Assembly (NCBI GenBank): GCA_030549495.1
Contig: JAUIRK010000134.1
Span: forward strand, 124,001-188,000
Source of the DNA: Nectonema munidae
Taxonomy: Eukaryota; Nematomorpha; Nectonematoida; Nectonematidae
Length of the DNA stretch: 64,000 bases
Direction of reading: 5' to 3'
Positions 47,320-59,959 of the stretch are shown piece by piece. The notes under the pieces were generated by a model. That model was not told where the DNA came from. It saw nothing but the letters and a program-made list of their open reading frames with translations, and did no database searches. The translations under genes were made by a program, and so were the position numbers. Positions within the stretch are counted from its first letter, which is position 1; every line of letters begins with the position of its first letter.

Positions 47320-50300
47320 CACTTGAAATATGCTTGGAGTCAAAATCCTTTTCTCCATTTGTTCAATCACCACTTGTTAAATCTTTGAGTTTTGTCTCTT
47401 TCTTCAAGTGCCACCACAATGTTGGTGAATTAAATTGCATCTCCTAAAATACTCTTCATACGCACCACCAGTCAGTCAAGAACGAATGAGGATTTTGAAG
47501 AAATCTTTTACAAATGGCGCCTATAAACTTTATATCTATGTTTTTGGAAACAAAAGTTTTGCAATCAATTCAATTTATTTTATTTTATTTTATTTTATTT
47601 GAAGCTATCTTATTGTGTTCACAATGATACATCATGTGTTTGTATTCTTTACAAGTAAATCAAATTTTATACTTTAATTTATTGCAAACAATAAATCTGG
47701 TAAAATTGAAAAAATTCCCATTTTTAAACATAATTCTTATTCACTAATATAAATTAGTTCACTAACTTTTTCCAACATATTCTTTGAAATCCAAGAAATT
47801 ATTCTCAACTTCTTCAAACAGAAACCTTTCTATCTAAGTTAAAATTTTTTTTTTAATTTTGTTGAAAATGTTTCTCAATTAAAAAATTTAAACCAATGGG
47901 CATATCCAACAATGAAAATATCATACCAAAAGGTACTATATGAGCTTTTGACTTGATACAAGAATATGTATTTCCTTCTGGTAAAAGCTGTTTCAATCCT
48001 TTCTTTATTAGTGTAGGTTTATAAATTATTTTAGTCTTAAAGTTCAAATGAGTCAAATTAAAAATTCTCAGGCCATTGACTTCTAATGGACCTTGCTAAC
48101 TAATAAACAAAAGGGCTATTGCTTAAAAGGTTAAACTTTTTCAAACTATAACATCTTGTTATGTTATATTATGGGAGAAAGAGAGAGAGGGAAGAAAAAC
48201 TTTATTAGTTTTACATAAAGAACAAAAATAAGAAGAAAGTGTCATTTAATCAAAGAGAATGACTGGAATAAAACAAAAAAGCAAACATTGAAATAACAAA
48301 TAAAAATCACAAAATTTTAAGCAGAGTAAAAATTTGGAGTTAAAATATATTTTTTTTAAATTGTTTTTTTCGAAAAGTTGGATTATCTTTTAAAACAGCC
48401 TTTTCAGCTTAGGTTACATTTTTATAATCACCAAATTGTGGGTTAAGAGTGTTTTTGACTTAATTTTGAAGGCACGTTAACGGAAGAAAATGCTTCTCTA
48501 GCTTTTTGACTTTAAGATTCAGGATTCAAATCTGGAATTTTAAGGAGAGTGAATCAGTAGTTTGAGGCAATCTAGATGTAATTTTATCATTTTATGTTTT
48601 TTGTTCCTCTAATTTGCTACTTAAGTATCTCATAATACAATCAAGTCAAATTTTGTTTTCAACATTGTAAGCAATGTCTTGTGAGTAGACAGGAAGAAGG
48701 TTTGTCGAATCAAAAATACACAATAAATTTTAGACAAAGTGATTGACAGCAATCACATTTTACTATTTGCCTTGAATTAGCAAGACAACTTTGGCACTCA
48801 TCAACGAAACGAAAGATTTAGACGTACACCATACAATATGTTCCAATGCAATATGGAAAGGAAGCAGCCTCCCCTTTTTAATTGGAGGATCTATTGTTGT
48901 CTTTAGTGGAACTAAAATTTTGGGCCCATTTTACATCACTTATGTGCCTGAAAAATGGATGTGGTTAATTGTGTAATAAATATTATTCGACTCAATTATA
49001 TATATAATATAATGTATCTCAAAATGGTCAAAGTTAAATCTTAGTATTTCAATTTCAGTGCATCTTGTGATTTTAATAAATCGGCTTTTAATATTTAATG
49101 AAGTTCTGAATTGTATAAATTATATATAAATAATGAACATATGTTTAATACCCTTCTTTATATGTGCATTTAGAGTTACTAGATGTCGCGGTTTTTTCGG
49201 AATATCTCCATTTTCACGTCCCTTAAAAACGGAATCCGCAAGATTTATGAAAAATTCCGCTTTTTCATTCACTAATCTTATATGTCAAAAAAGGTTTCAA
49301 AATATTTAGCTCTAAGTGTCATTGTTTATCTCTTTTTTAGTGTATAAACGCATCTCTTACTTCCAAAGTCTTTTATTATTTTTGTAAGAAATACAAAATA
49401 TGCTATAATCGAGGAGACATATGTGTACTTCAAAAATACAAAGACAGGGCATAGAACAAAATGTGACCGTTTTTTGTTCTCCAGCTGACATATTCCCAGT
49501 TAATAATTGCAAAGAATAATGACTTATCGCAACCATAAAAACGTAATTTAGTTAGTTGTGTGTCTTACGAAAAATAGTTAAAGCTGTTACCCTGATGTTT
49601 GATTTAAATTCATGATTTGTATAAAAAAAACAAGCAAAATTGAAAGAAAAATGAAAGAAAATTTTTTTTTTATAAATGAAATTTTTGATATTTGGCGAGT
49701 AAACTTAAACAAAAATCTTAATAAAAGTCATCCTATGCTAAAGAGTTGAATTTTTATCTTAATTTTTACATTGTTGGATAAAATAATAATTTCGATCGAT
49801 GTAAAAGAATCAGATAACAACATGTTATTTTAGTTTTGGCATAAATTTTTTTCCACTTGAATAATTTTTATAAAAATATAGGGAAATTTCAAGAATACTA
49901 AAGCTTCTCCTTGTTTTGCAAAGATACTTTGCATGAATGAAAGGTCTTTCATACACTTCAAAGCAAATTTCGAAAAAGCTTTTGAAGTCTCAAAGAAGAA
50001 TTTGAATACAATGTCAATCTGTCAAGTATGCGAGTTATGATTCGCCATTGCATCACTCAATCAAAATGGGGAATGAATGCAAAGTATGTAAGGGAAAGCT
50101 TTTAGTGCTTCTTTCGCCATACATCACACGAAGCATAGAACAAAAGATGTTCTTTATACACCTCATTTGAAATACGCTTACCTGCTTTGCGCCGTAAACA
50201 TCATCACTTCAGAAGCAATAAAAATGCAAATCAGAAGACAAATTGCAATTACTCTGAATGAAATCAAGTACTCTATCTATGTGTTGTGTACAAGTTCTAC

Positions 50301-50590
50301 CTGCTTTATGCCATGTTTTGTCAAGTTTTTGTAAAAGGCATATGCAAAATGGAATCTCTTTGTTTTTCCGCATTTTATGCCCCAGCGCATACAATTGTCA
50401 AAAGGAAATCCCCTCCAAACTTATTAACATTCAATATACACTAAAAATTTGCACATGCTTACCTCTCCCCTCCAGATATATTTAGAATGTATCGATTATT
50501 ATGATTTATTTTATTTTGCAATGTATAATTTGTTGATAGCAGAAATGATTCAAAGATTCATATGAATGTTTTTTTCCTTCATAAAATGTA
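47320..50590. other. Wnt5 3' flank and intergenic desert
   Basis: A (TTTTA)n run lies near 47,570-47,600 and a polyadenylation hexamer, AATAAA, at 47,690. A block at about 49,900-50,480 is less AT-rich, with CAAAG words but no supported exon. Remaining ORFs are short and unrecognised. Confidence 0.5.
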
Positions 50591-50593
50591 ATT

Positions 50594-50645
50594 ACAGTCA
50601 ACTCCGGGTCTAAGTGAAATTGTCGACTTACGTCAAGTTTGACTT
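50594..50645. mobile_element. pogo/Tigger-like terminal sequence
   Basis: TACAGTCAACTCCGGGTC followed by taagtgaaattgtcgact looks like the end of a pogo/Tigger element starting at TA. No opposite end was found, so it is a remnant. Confidence 0.35.
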
Positions 50646-51196
50646 TGACGAACTTTTCCAACAACATTGTACTATAAATTAAAGATTTAAATAACGAGTA
50701 TTGAGTTCTTGCTTAAATTTTTCTGAATAATTTCCAGAAGAAAACTTCCATATTTATCAAAAAATTAGCTTAATATTCTGGTCTCGTAGATTCATCCATC
50801 AAAAGAGTCATTTTTGCTTCTAGTTTTCAAAACAACTTTTCAAAAACTTCTCCATCTCCCTGGTCATCAAAGCTTTCTTATAGAAGCAATATTCAATAAG
50901 TATAAAAAACTCTTTATAAAAATTTGTTTTATTTTTTTTTCAAATATTTTTCTCATCGATACTTATCTTTGAAAGGGATGCTCTTCCACGAAACCGTTTC
51001 AAAAGAGCGAATCTAGGTCACATTCCCGAATGTCTATATCATTTATCTTAATGATGTTTATCTACACTACTAAAATGCGTAAATACTCATATTCAAAATT
51101 ATTATAAAAATGCCGCCATTTTTACAAATTTTCCAAATTTTATCGATCGTTTTTTATCAATCATTCTTTATTCCTCGTTTTTATCAATAAAATAAA

Positions 51197-52194
51197 ATGG
51201 AGACTGAAATGTTAGAAACACTTACATCTCAAAAAGGCAGCCAAATGTTAAATATACGCAAATTTTTAATGGCCGAAAGACAAAGTCTTTTCAGATGGAT
51301 ATTATTGGTCCTGTGAATTTGGAAAATCTTTACCATGCAAAGGAAGAGGAATCACTAGATTTGGGAATGATGCACTTATGAAATGAGGAGAATCGTTCTG
51401 CAAACGCTACTACATCGAACTTCTTCCAAAAATGCTCGTTATCAAAAGATCAAACGAATTCGTCGTGCACAGCCAGCTACCAGCTGAACCAAAAAATCAT
51501 CTATAAAAAGTTTTAAAAAAGTTTTTTTAAAAGACTCATCTATAAAAGAAGACAGAATGTTTTTGTTTACAACTAAGTCGAATGTTGATATATGGCTAAT
51601 GGATGGAACATTGAAAAGTGTGCTAACAATTTTCTATCAATCACATACAATACACGCTCGGGTGGGTGGAGAAAATGCAAGAATGCTAACTCTTGATTAT
51701 GAGGAAAAAAGAAGTCCTTTACCGGGGATTGTTAGAAGATTTTGTCTTCGAAAATGAAATCACTTTTAATCCTCAAATCATAATGACAGATTTGGAATAT
51801 ATTCCGTGATAAAATAGGGCTTCTAAAACGGAATTTGCTTTAGTTACAAATAAAGTTCGTTATTTTTCATTTTACTCATTTGGCATCCCTTGATGGCGAA
51901 GAGGAAACTTTCAGTTTGGAAATGCGCCAGTTGTCAGCGCTAGCTTTTCTTCCGCCTGATGAAATAAAGAAGTGAAGCCTGATATGCCTATAGAAGCTGG
52001 TGAAGTTATTGAATGCTTTGAAAGTAACTACATTCATTGGAAGGATAAGGAAAATACTATGTGGCACTCCTATTCGTTCTCCTCGTTTATTTCCCCCTGA
52101 ATTTTGGTCTATTCATTATTGCAACGAGAGAGGGTATCCTCGAACGCAAAATAATGTGCAAGCTTGGAGATTCCAAAAAATTGAAAATTGAAAC
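51197..52194 (+). mobile_element. Decayed FLYWCH/MULE transposon
   Basis: Pieces in order on the plus strand: an ATG-started TSQKGSQMLNIRKF, a FLYWCH-type finger (DGYYWSCEFGKSLPCKGRGI, near 51,294-51,353), DRMFLFTTKSN..IWLMDGT then IFYQSHTIHA (51,550-51,660), FNPQIIMTDLEYIP (near 51,760-51,810), and FPPEFWSIHYCNERGYPRTQ then NNVQAWRF (52,090-52,180). These are the MULE landmarks WxxDGTF...FYQLYTIH, the central TDxE and PRTNNxVExWH. Frame breaks and stops show it is dead. No terminal repeats were located. Confidence 0.78.
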
Positions 52195-52239
52195 ATTAGG
52201 CTTATATTAGGATCATTAAAGTATTTTTTTTTTTGACAG

Positions 52240-52385
52240 GGTGTTTCATGCAAGGGAAGGAGAAACTTCCATATCTGCACTGATGAACTTTTTAGGATAA
52301 GTCGATGACATCGCCGGGATTCGAATCCAAAGTCTTTGGATCCGTAGCGACGCCTCTACCTATCAGCCCACCTAATTAAAGTATT
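52240..52385 (-). repeat. tRNA-derived SINE (third family)
   Basis: On the minus strand it starts aggtgggctgataggtag, has a B box GATTCGAATCC with the usual spacing, and ends in a body, agtttctccttcccttgc, unlike the tails of the other SINEs. Confidence 0.65.
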
Positions 52386-52989
52386 TCAAAGGAAACAAAA
52401 ATTTGTTGTTTTATACCTATTATTTTTTTGATTTTCCAATTTTCAACATTTCGAATTTTGACATTCGCGATTTTGACTTTCAGGATTTTGGTTTGGCTGG
52501 GTGGGTGTTGTAATTTTTTTCAATTTAGTCTATCTTAACAACATCGTTATATTTAATGCTTCTCTTCGTAAGAACACTCATAGAATTTTTTCCTATACAA
52601 TTTTTTTATAAAAAAATTTGAACAGTTGCAGGCAATTTTTTTTCCAGCTTAATTAAAAAAAATAATATCAAAATTTTATCGAGTAAACTTAGCAAAACCT
52701 CACTATCAAGAAACACTTTGTCCAACTCATCTTGTAATAGTGAATTAGTGGGAGTATAGTATATAAAATGGATTTACTAAAAGTTATAATAAAATACCAA
52801 TACAAAAGGCTTTCATTATAGAACACCAATACTTACTTTTTAAGCACATATGGTCTAATCTTCTAATGTATCAGCTTCGTGTGATTGACTATCTACACTA
52901 TATTAACGGCTGCACATGTCTATTTAAATAATATCCAATTTTGTAAAAGACTATTTTTGCAAAAAAAGAGATCATTTAAAAAGAGTCAA

Positions 52990-55640
52990 AGCGTAGATGA
53001 TTGAAGGACAGAAATACTAAATATGGATCATTTAGAGCAGGAAAGTCCGACCTTTTTTATGATAAGCCAATTTCAATATATAGTTTTCGTATTGTTCTTT
53101 ACCGGGCCCCAAATATATTACTTTTTTTTTGAAAAGTTTAAAAATCAACTCAGCCCAAAATTGTCAGAGCTATCTTTATTAGCAGAAACCCATCAACTCC
53201 TAAAAATTCTCCCAATCCATCTTCGGGCCCCTATGACTTCTCCATGCAAAACTTTACAATGTTTAGTAATTTTATTACTCATCCAAAACGGGGTATAGTT
53301 GCCTACTATAGACAAGCTCCTTCTTTTATAGAATATCTTGCCCTAAAAATCTGGAACTATACAAAATTTTTTATAATATGCTGCGTTTACAGAAGCCCAT
53401 CTAGATCCTTACTCCATTCTACTCAAGAAGTACTTAAGCTGTTCTCTTGTATCCTTGATCCTTTCCCAAATTTAGCTTAATATTCATTGGAGACTTCAAC
53501 TATCCCTCAATTAGCTGGAGCCTACAAAGCTTCCCATGTCTCAAAGTTCATTATGTAGAAAAAAATGTTCTTACACTTGTTAGCCTCCAATAACCTGTCT
53601 CAACTAATAACTGAAGCCACAAGTAATTCCTACTCTGGCAAAGACTTTTAACAAATTGGGCTACTGATGTTTCCAAACTTTTTGTATCTCCACCACTTAC
53701 TGGAAGTGATCATTACACAATACTTTTCAATATTGACTTCAACGTGAAAATACCTCTTCTCTCCCTTTCACAAAAGCTCAACTTCAGAAAAGGAAACTAC
53801 AAAACATGAAAAATGACATCCTTTCAATCAAGTGGGAAACATTAAATTGTAGTTTTTGTGCTTTTTTTACTCTCTTCATGAATGTCTTGAACGAATCCAT
53901 TGCCAAAAACATACCTACCATGACACAAAGGAAAAACGTAACTTATATCTCAATTCCGTTACTCTTTTCTTATATAAGAAAAAATGCTCCCTACACAAAA
54001 AGTATACGAACTCCATTATATGGTCTCAATTCCGAAAAGTTTTCAACTCTTTAAGGTCTGAAACAAGAAGGGGAAAAAGGTCTTTTGAGAAAAATATTTC
54101 TTACGCCATAAAATACAAACCCAAGAGGTTTTGGGCTTATATAAACTCATTGAAAAATAAAAACACATTTCAGAGTGTAATTGCAGACTCTGATGGGAGT
54201 TTAGTTAAAGACGATGTAGAAAAAGCTGAAATTTTTAACAACTATTTCTCTGATGTCTCCTCAAGTAGCACAGGAAATCCACCAACAGGCATGCTAAAAT
54301 TCGAAACTTTACCTCAGATGGAGGATTTAGTTCTCGAAGAAAAAACTGTATTTAGAAGACTCAGTTCCTTAGATGAAAACAAATCTCCAGGTAACGATAA
54401 TGTACACACCCCTTTTTGTTAAAGAAATTGTGTGGGTAACGATAATGTACACACCCCTTTTTGTTAAAGAAATTGTGTGATATTTTAGCACTACCTATAA
54501 CAAAGCCTTTTAATCTCTCTATTAGAGAAGAAGTCCTTCCACCAGCCTGGAAACAAGACATCGTAACACCTATTTTCAAAAGCTCAGATCCCAAACTTCT
54601 TTCCAATTACAGAACAATAAGTCTAACATCGGTCCTCTGTAAAATTCTTGAATCGCTCATTTCAGAGAGTGTAAGTCTTTACGTGGAACGCAATCATCTA
54701 ATTACAAAGGATCAGCATGGATTCTTCAAAAAAAAGACAACAACAACTCAACTTTTACAATTTCACAAGGAAGTTTCAAAATTTCTAGGAAAAAACTTAA
54801 CTAGTGATGTTCTTTACTTCGACAGCCTTTGATAAAGTCCTGCATAACCATTTGCTCAAAAAACTTAGCTGTTACGACAAAAATCTCAAAATCTTGAAAT
54901 GGATTGAAGCTTTTTTGAAAAATAGAACACAACAAGTGTCCATCAACGGTCAACTTTCAAGTAAGTGCGGTGCGACCAGTGGTGTCATTCAAGGAAGCGT
55001 GATTGGAGCACTAATATTTAACTTGTGTACACAAACAACTTAACCTCAATAATCAATGCTAATTTAAAATTGTTCGCTGAGGATCATAAGATCTACAATG
55101 TTTATGGACAAGAATATGAACTTTCAATCTCATTTTTCGAAAGTATAGTCAATCTTTTTCCAAATTTTAAGACAATTCTCTGTATTTGACGCTAGAATAG
55201 CATCACCACTGTATAAAGCCATACTACGCCCGCCCACACCTCGAATACGACAACGTGATAGCACACCCAACGCGTGTTAAAGATCTAAAGAGCTTAGAAA
55301 AAGCGCAAAGATCTATAACTGAAAGAATTAAAGGATTTGAAACTTTAGAATATAAAGATAGGTTGCGTAAATTATCTTTACCCTCTCTTACTTACAGGTA
55401 CACGCCCAATGACATGATCACAACCTACAATATAATCAATGGAAATATGAATATTAAGTCTACAGTTCTACCTCGATTTTCTTCAAAAAGCTCAAGAATC
55501 CATGAAAAGCAACTCAATAAAACAAGATGTGCAAAGCGATTTCTCAGAAAGAAGAACTTGTGGAATTACAATGTGACGAGTGGGTTCAAAGTTTATTTAA
55601 AAAGATCAACAAAATGCATAGAGGCGTAGTGAGTTTGCCT
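52990..55640 (+). mobile_element. Degenerate LINE with endonuclease and reverse transcriptase
   Basis: AP-endonuclease pieces: KLSELSLLAETH (53,155-53,195), RGIVAYYR, ICCVYRSPS, FIGDFNYPSISW (53,483) and GSDHYTI (53,702). RT pieces: DENKSPGNDNVHTPF, PPAWKQDIVTPIFKS, LLSNYRTISLTSVLCKILES, TSGVIQGSVIG (near 54,975), then FAEDHKIYN with AED where ADD is expected. The C-terminus (55,255-55,629) has LEKAQRSITERIKGF and RLRKLSLPSLTYRY. It belongs to the Jockey/CR1/L2 group and is related to, but well diverged from, the 17-18 kb copy. Multiple stops and shifts are present, plus a 45-bp tandem duplication at 54,390-54,479. Confidence 0.85.
54390..54479. repeat. 45-bp tandem duplication inside the LINE
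   Basis: The unit ggtaacgataatgtacacac... occurs twice with no visible difference (54,390-54,434 and 54,435-54,479). Identity in a decayed element implies a recent local duplication. Confidence 0.92.
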
Positions 55641-55827
55641 TTAAATATCCGCTATTATGGGAAGACGTTGAAATGTACATCATGTTTATAAGGAAGTTCG
55701 TAGATGTGAAATGATTAATAAAATATATATTCGTTTTTTTTAAATTTACAATTAAAATTGAAATGTCCTCCCTATTTGAATATACATACTTATACATGTC
55801 TCTTAGAGATAATGTGGGTCCACAGTT

Positions 55828-55878
55828 AATAAGGATTTGGCTCAAAGGGCCCACAAGCTAGAAAAGTTGGGAACCCCT
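55828..55878. mobile_element. Solitary hAT-type end
   Basis: It ends aaaagttgggaacccctg; the reverse complement CAGGGGTTCCCAACTT resembles a common hAT terminus. No partner end was found upstream. Confidence 0.35.
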
Positions 55879-56214
55879 GATTTAAAGCAATAAGATTACG
55901 ATAATTAAAGATATATCCGAAAGTAATAGTGGTAGAAAGCGCAACGTAAGTCAGCATTATATTCGACTAGAGATGTCTTCATTTCAAATGACATGAAAAA
56001 TAGAGATCTCAAAACAGGAGAAGCACAGGTGGGGTGAAGTTGGAGAAGCAGCTGCAAGCAACTGGTCAAGCCTGGCTAGCAGGGATAAGGCCCTCCTACT
56101 GTGCAAATGGAAGATGATGAGAAAAGTCTTCAGTTTTCTTTAAATATCAAGATGTTGTTAATGGTATCCGATTATATGTCTATCAAAGTTATTTGAAAAG
56201 TGAAGTTGAAAATT

Positions 56215-57549
56215 TTTTTGAAACATAATCATTTATTGAAGGGGTCAGTAGTAGAAAAAGGTTACCAAAAAAGAGCATAAACAGGGAAATTACACGTGGT
56301 GATGTTGGAGAGAAATAGAGGATTGACATTCTTTGTCATTTTTTGTCAATAATAATCTTTATGAGTGCGTGGTCGAATTTAATTTTTGGTTAAGGCAGAG
56401 TGAAGATTCTGCTTTTTCTGTAGTCATTCGCCAACTTTGATTTGAGGAATCCGATCTTTCTGATCTGGTGGAGAAATGTGACATTCAAGATTGCGAAAAT
56501 GATGGGGTCTGTGAGGCGAGTGCTATTGAACAAAACGACCAACAAAGTGTAGTACCAAGTGTTCTTCTTCACCTGCGTAAGATATGCAATCAGCCACGGC
56601 ATCTGAAACACGATCAGGTTCACATTTGTCAGCAGAGTCAAGACGAAGCTGTAGAAGTTTTCTCTGCGCAAATGATCTTTGTTGCGAGAGCGCTTGAAGG
56701 CCCTCGAGTAGAACTTCTTCTGTCTGTGCAGGATGCAAACAGTGAGCGCGATGACCGCGAGCAGAGGGACAACAAATGAGAAGAACAAAATGAGGACGTC
56801 GTATGAGTGAACATTTGAAGAGCAGAGCACGTACTTCGAACCAACTTCTTCGAAAGCCTCTTTGTGAAGAACGTGCAGGGGTAGGAAAACGCAGAGCAGG
56901 TCCATGAGAAGGATGATGGAGAGAGCGAGCCTGATGCGGGTGATTGCGAAGATTCGTCGGAAAGAGTTCGGAAGCACGAAAGCAAAAAAGTGGATGAGGG
57001 AGAGAAGGAGCACGGCGTAATTGAGGAAGTACTGCAGGAAGGCGAGTGTGTGCAAGTATAGCCCGCACAGGTGGATCAGCTGGAAGCCCAAGAAGTGAAA
57101 GGCGCGGAAGCCAGAAAGAAAGAGACATTTGCACAGCTGGGCCACCGATATCGAAAGCACGACCGCGTTCCGGGGCGTTCGCAGTTTGGGAGAGAGCGAG
57201 AAAATGAAGAGGACGAGCCCGTTCAAAAGAATGCCCAAGCAGCTGATCACGTGGTCGAGGATGGGGATCAGGATGTAGGGAAAGGTGGAGTACATGCTCT
57301 CACTTCAGCCAAAAAAATCTTTAGAGATTCAAAGAGGCCTGATTCTACGCATTAAGACTCCCGTACCTGCGGGCAACAGCCATTGCAACTTCATTTTTTG
57401 CCTATTTGGTTGAATCTTGAATGCATTGCAATTGGCTGAAATGAATCACATTTATTAGAAGGTAGCTACTTTTTATCGCGCCATTGAAATGTTAGGAGAT
57501 ATATATTCCTGGTCCTTTTTTCGCTTTTTCTTTAAGTTCGCATTTCAAA
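56215..57549 (-). repeat. Duplicated segment, copy B (carries 7TM gene B)
   Basis: Inverted counterpart of 11,428-12,760. The upstream flank keeps gaatatatatctcct, catttcaatggcgcga, ccttctaataaatgtga and ctctaaagatttttttggct. The downstream flank keeps atcaccacgtgtaatttc and an AATAAA on the minus strand (56,232-56,237). No mobile-element ends mark the borders. Confidence 0.85.
56390..57295 (-). CDS. Intronless 7TM receptor (rhodopsin-like GPCR), copy B
   Basis: 301 aa, no introns, same start and stop positions as copy A. By eye 46 residues differ (about 85% identity), and 27 of them lie in residues 104-180, the end of TM3 through TM4, outer loop 2 and TM5. By contrast the N-terminal 103 residues differ at four positions only. 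Shared: Asn25, Cys77, Cys158, Pro177, DPIIF at 263-267 and the basic inner loop 3. The frame is fully open, with no sign of pseudogene decay. The gene is GC-rich against its surroundings. It lies outside any recognised gene, opposite in strand to copy A. Function is unknown; an orphan or chemosensory receptor is the reasonable guess. Confidence 0.88.
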   Translation of the reverse strand: MYSTFPYILIPILDHVISCLGILLNGLVLFIFSLSPKLRTPRNAVVLSISVAQLCKCLFLSGFRAFHFLGFQLIHLCGLYLHTLAFLQYFLNYAVLLLSLIHFFAFVLPNSFRRIFAITRIRLALSIILLMDLLCVFLPLHVLHKEAFEEVGSKYVLCSSNVHSYDVLILFFSFVVPLLAVIALTVCILHRQKKFYSRAFKRSRNKDHLRRENFYSFVLTLLTNVNLIVFQMPWLIAYLTQVKKNTWYYTLLVVLFNSTRLTDPIIFAILNVTFLHQIRKIGFLKSKLANDYRKSRIFTLP

Positions 57550-57782
57550 ATCAGAGTTCTTAAGCGTAATTATACTTTCTAATTATTCTTGTGTCCTTAA
57601 AGATTTTACAAAAAGACTAAGATAATGACATTTTATCATTAAAATTCAGACAGATTTACTTCATAAATTATTAATTGATCAGACACCTATTGATTGATAA
57701 ATTATAAATATGAATTATGCTAACTTTACACTCATTCACACATTTAGAATACTTCCGCTTTGCCCTATAGCATTTGGACTGC

Positions 57783-57908
57783 CTTGTAAAAAGGGAGAGG
57801 TGCAATATGGTGTTTTCTTCGAGAAGGGACACTTGCACTGCTCTTATCCAAATATGAGGAGAGCAGGCTTGATGCTGAATCGAATCCAAGACTTTGCGTT
57901 ATCGAAGT
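57783..57908 (-). repeat. tRNA-derived SINE (gtgagtaaggttgg family), minus strand
   Basis: In reverse it reads tcttggattcgattcagc then catcaagcctgctctcctca, ending in gaagaaaacaccatattgc. This is parallel to the 33,074 copy from the B box onward. The head is missing or diverged. The 77-codon ORF here is therefore not a gene. Confidence 0.65.
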
Positions 57909-59669
57909 TCAATAAAATTTATTTAATACTCGTTGTAAAATGACATTTGTGAAAAAAATGGCTGCTATACTCTAACTAAACCGAAAAGCTTATTTTATAC
58001 TTTCCTTGCTTTAATAATAATTAAAAAGACAGCTTTGAACTATATATCTCAACAGGACCTCTATTGGTTCGTTTGCTTAAAAAATTCGCTATCAGCTTTT
58101 AGTTTGTACTCCATTTCTCAAACTGATCTGAAGCTTGGTACTTCAGAGATGCATTTTATGCAATCTACATTTGAAAAAATTTTTTCAGAGATTTATTTAG
58201 CTCAGAATTTAAGGGATTTCATACCTTGCAAATATCAACACAGCTATCGAGAGAGGAAAAAAGCTGACAACACAAGATACTCCAGAAGATGGTGATGAAA
58301 CTCAACCTCCTACTTATTCAGGAACAGCGCCAGAGCGATACTCAGTATCGGAGTATCCAAGACCGGACCACTTGCATGGGTTTGCGAGACCTGGACATAA
58401 ATTAGGGGTGCGTGTCATTTGTTTAAAACTTACTGTGAGAGGCGGCGAAAGTGAGTCCCTCATTTTTTCAGGTCTAAAGTCAAAGAAAAGTGTTTTAATA
58501 ATTTTCAAATAATTTTTTTACATTTTCGTAATCACTATAACATTTTGTTCAAGCTGAAATATAAAATTGAAAATTGGATGAATTTAAACTTTTTAGAAAA
58601 ATCAGTGGGGATAAAATCCTATAAATTTTTTTTAAATAAAAATTCTTTTTGTATTTTTATTTCTATCTCATATATAATTAAGTAAAAAAGAGGAATGTCA
58701 AAATTTTTTAGAAAAAATTCAAAATTTATCAAATTATAAGCAAAAGAAATTGGGAATATTTTAAATTGAAAAAAAGTGTTAAAAATTGTTGTAAGTTCAT
58801 TTTTACTTAAATTTTAAAAAAAAAATTTTTTCACTAAATTGTAGAGAAAAGAATGCTCTATAAATATATTTCAAGTTTTTTCTTATAAAATTTGTAAATA
58901 TTTTTTTAAAAAGTAGCAAAAGATATATTTAGGACAGTTTTTAAAGTCAAAAAGATAAAAAAAAATAATTTTTTTTTGTTTTAAAATTTAATGTTAAAAT
59001 CTAATCTATTATATATTTATTAAAATATAAGTTAGGAAAATGAATTCATTATTTTTTGAATATTATCCAATCAAATACGTCCAAATTCGGATTTGTGAAA
59101 ACTGAACCCCCAAAATTCCTAAAATAATTTAGAAAATTTTTTTCAACATTTATTTATTTTAATAGATGTGTACACCTCGAATATTTGATTTGTTTTAAAA
59201 AAATTAAAAATAATTTATATTTTCAACCAAATAAAAAAATTAAAAATTTATCAAAAAGTAAAAAATGTCTCAAAACAGGATATTTTTGAAATTTTTTAAA
59301 AATTACACCAAAATTCAACCGATTCTACATCCTTTGATAAAACAATTCGAAAAAAATAATTAATTGTTTTTCAGTAAAATTTAATCAAAAATGTTCAAAT
59401 TCTCATTTTTGAGGATTAATCATGGAAAATTTAAAAATAATTCATGATTTTTTTTGACAATTATTATTAGCCATGAATATTTTAATTTCACATAAAAATG
59501 TTATACATAAAACAGCAAGATATCAAATTTTCATTCTCTGGAAAAGGTCAATGACCTCAATTGGCATCATAATTAATTTTTTCACGTAAAAAAAATCTAC
59601 AAAAAGGTTATATAATATATATACCTGATTAGCTTACATTATTTATATATTACTTAGGAGACAACATAA
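57909..59669. other. AT-rich desert, nothing recognised
   Basis: Mostly long A and T runs from about 58,500 on. A short less AT-rich block (58,240-58,470) has unrecognised ORFs on both strands. Confidence 0.5.
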
Positions 59670-59940
59670 TCGTAATATATATATATAGCAGGATCAAACT
59701 CATCATGATCATGAGGTAAGTGTATGACTATCATCATACAGATGAGCAGTTTTAACCTTTTTTCTTTCAGCAAATAATAATTTTTTTCTTTTAGTTTTCG
59801 GTACAGCATCCATAGAAAAAAATAATCTTGCATAGCTGGACAGATAGTAACGATAGTTACGATGGGGAATAGAATCCAGATCATTTGGACCAATACCCTA
59901 CGCTCCTACCACTAGGCCATCTACCGACACTTTTTAAACA
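59670..59940 (-). repeat. tRNA-derived SINE (fourth family) with (TA)n tail
   Basis: On the minus strand it begins gtgtcggtagatggcctag then tggtaggagcgt, a good A box, with a degenerate B box GATTCTATTCC. The body runs to an (AT)n tail near 59,679. The A box is the best of any SINE in the window. Confidence 0.6.
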
Positions 59941-59959
59941 TCAATTTTTCATTTTATAT

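Noticed and set aside
50160-50480. Minus-strand donor-like sites (caaagcag|gtaagc; gggagag|gtaagc) as an unknown gene
   Set aside because: No open frame joins them and no acceptors or domains could be matched.
57710-57943. 77-codon plus-strand ORF
   Set aside because: It is explained by a minus-strand SINE covering 57,783-57,908.
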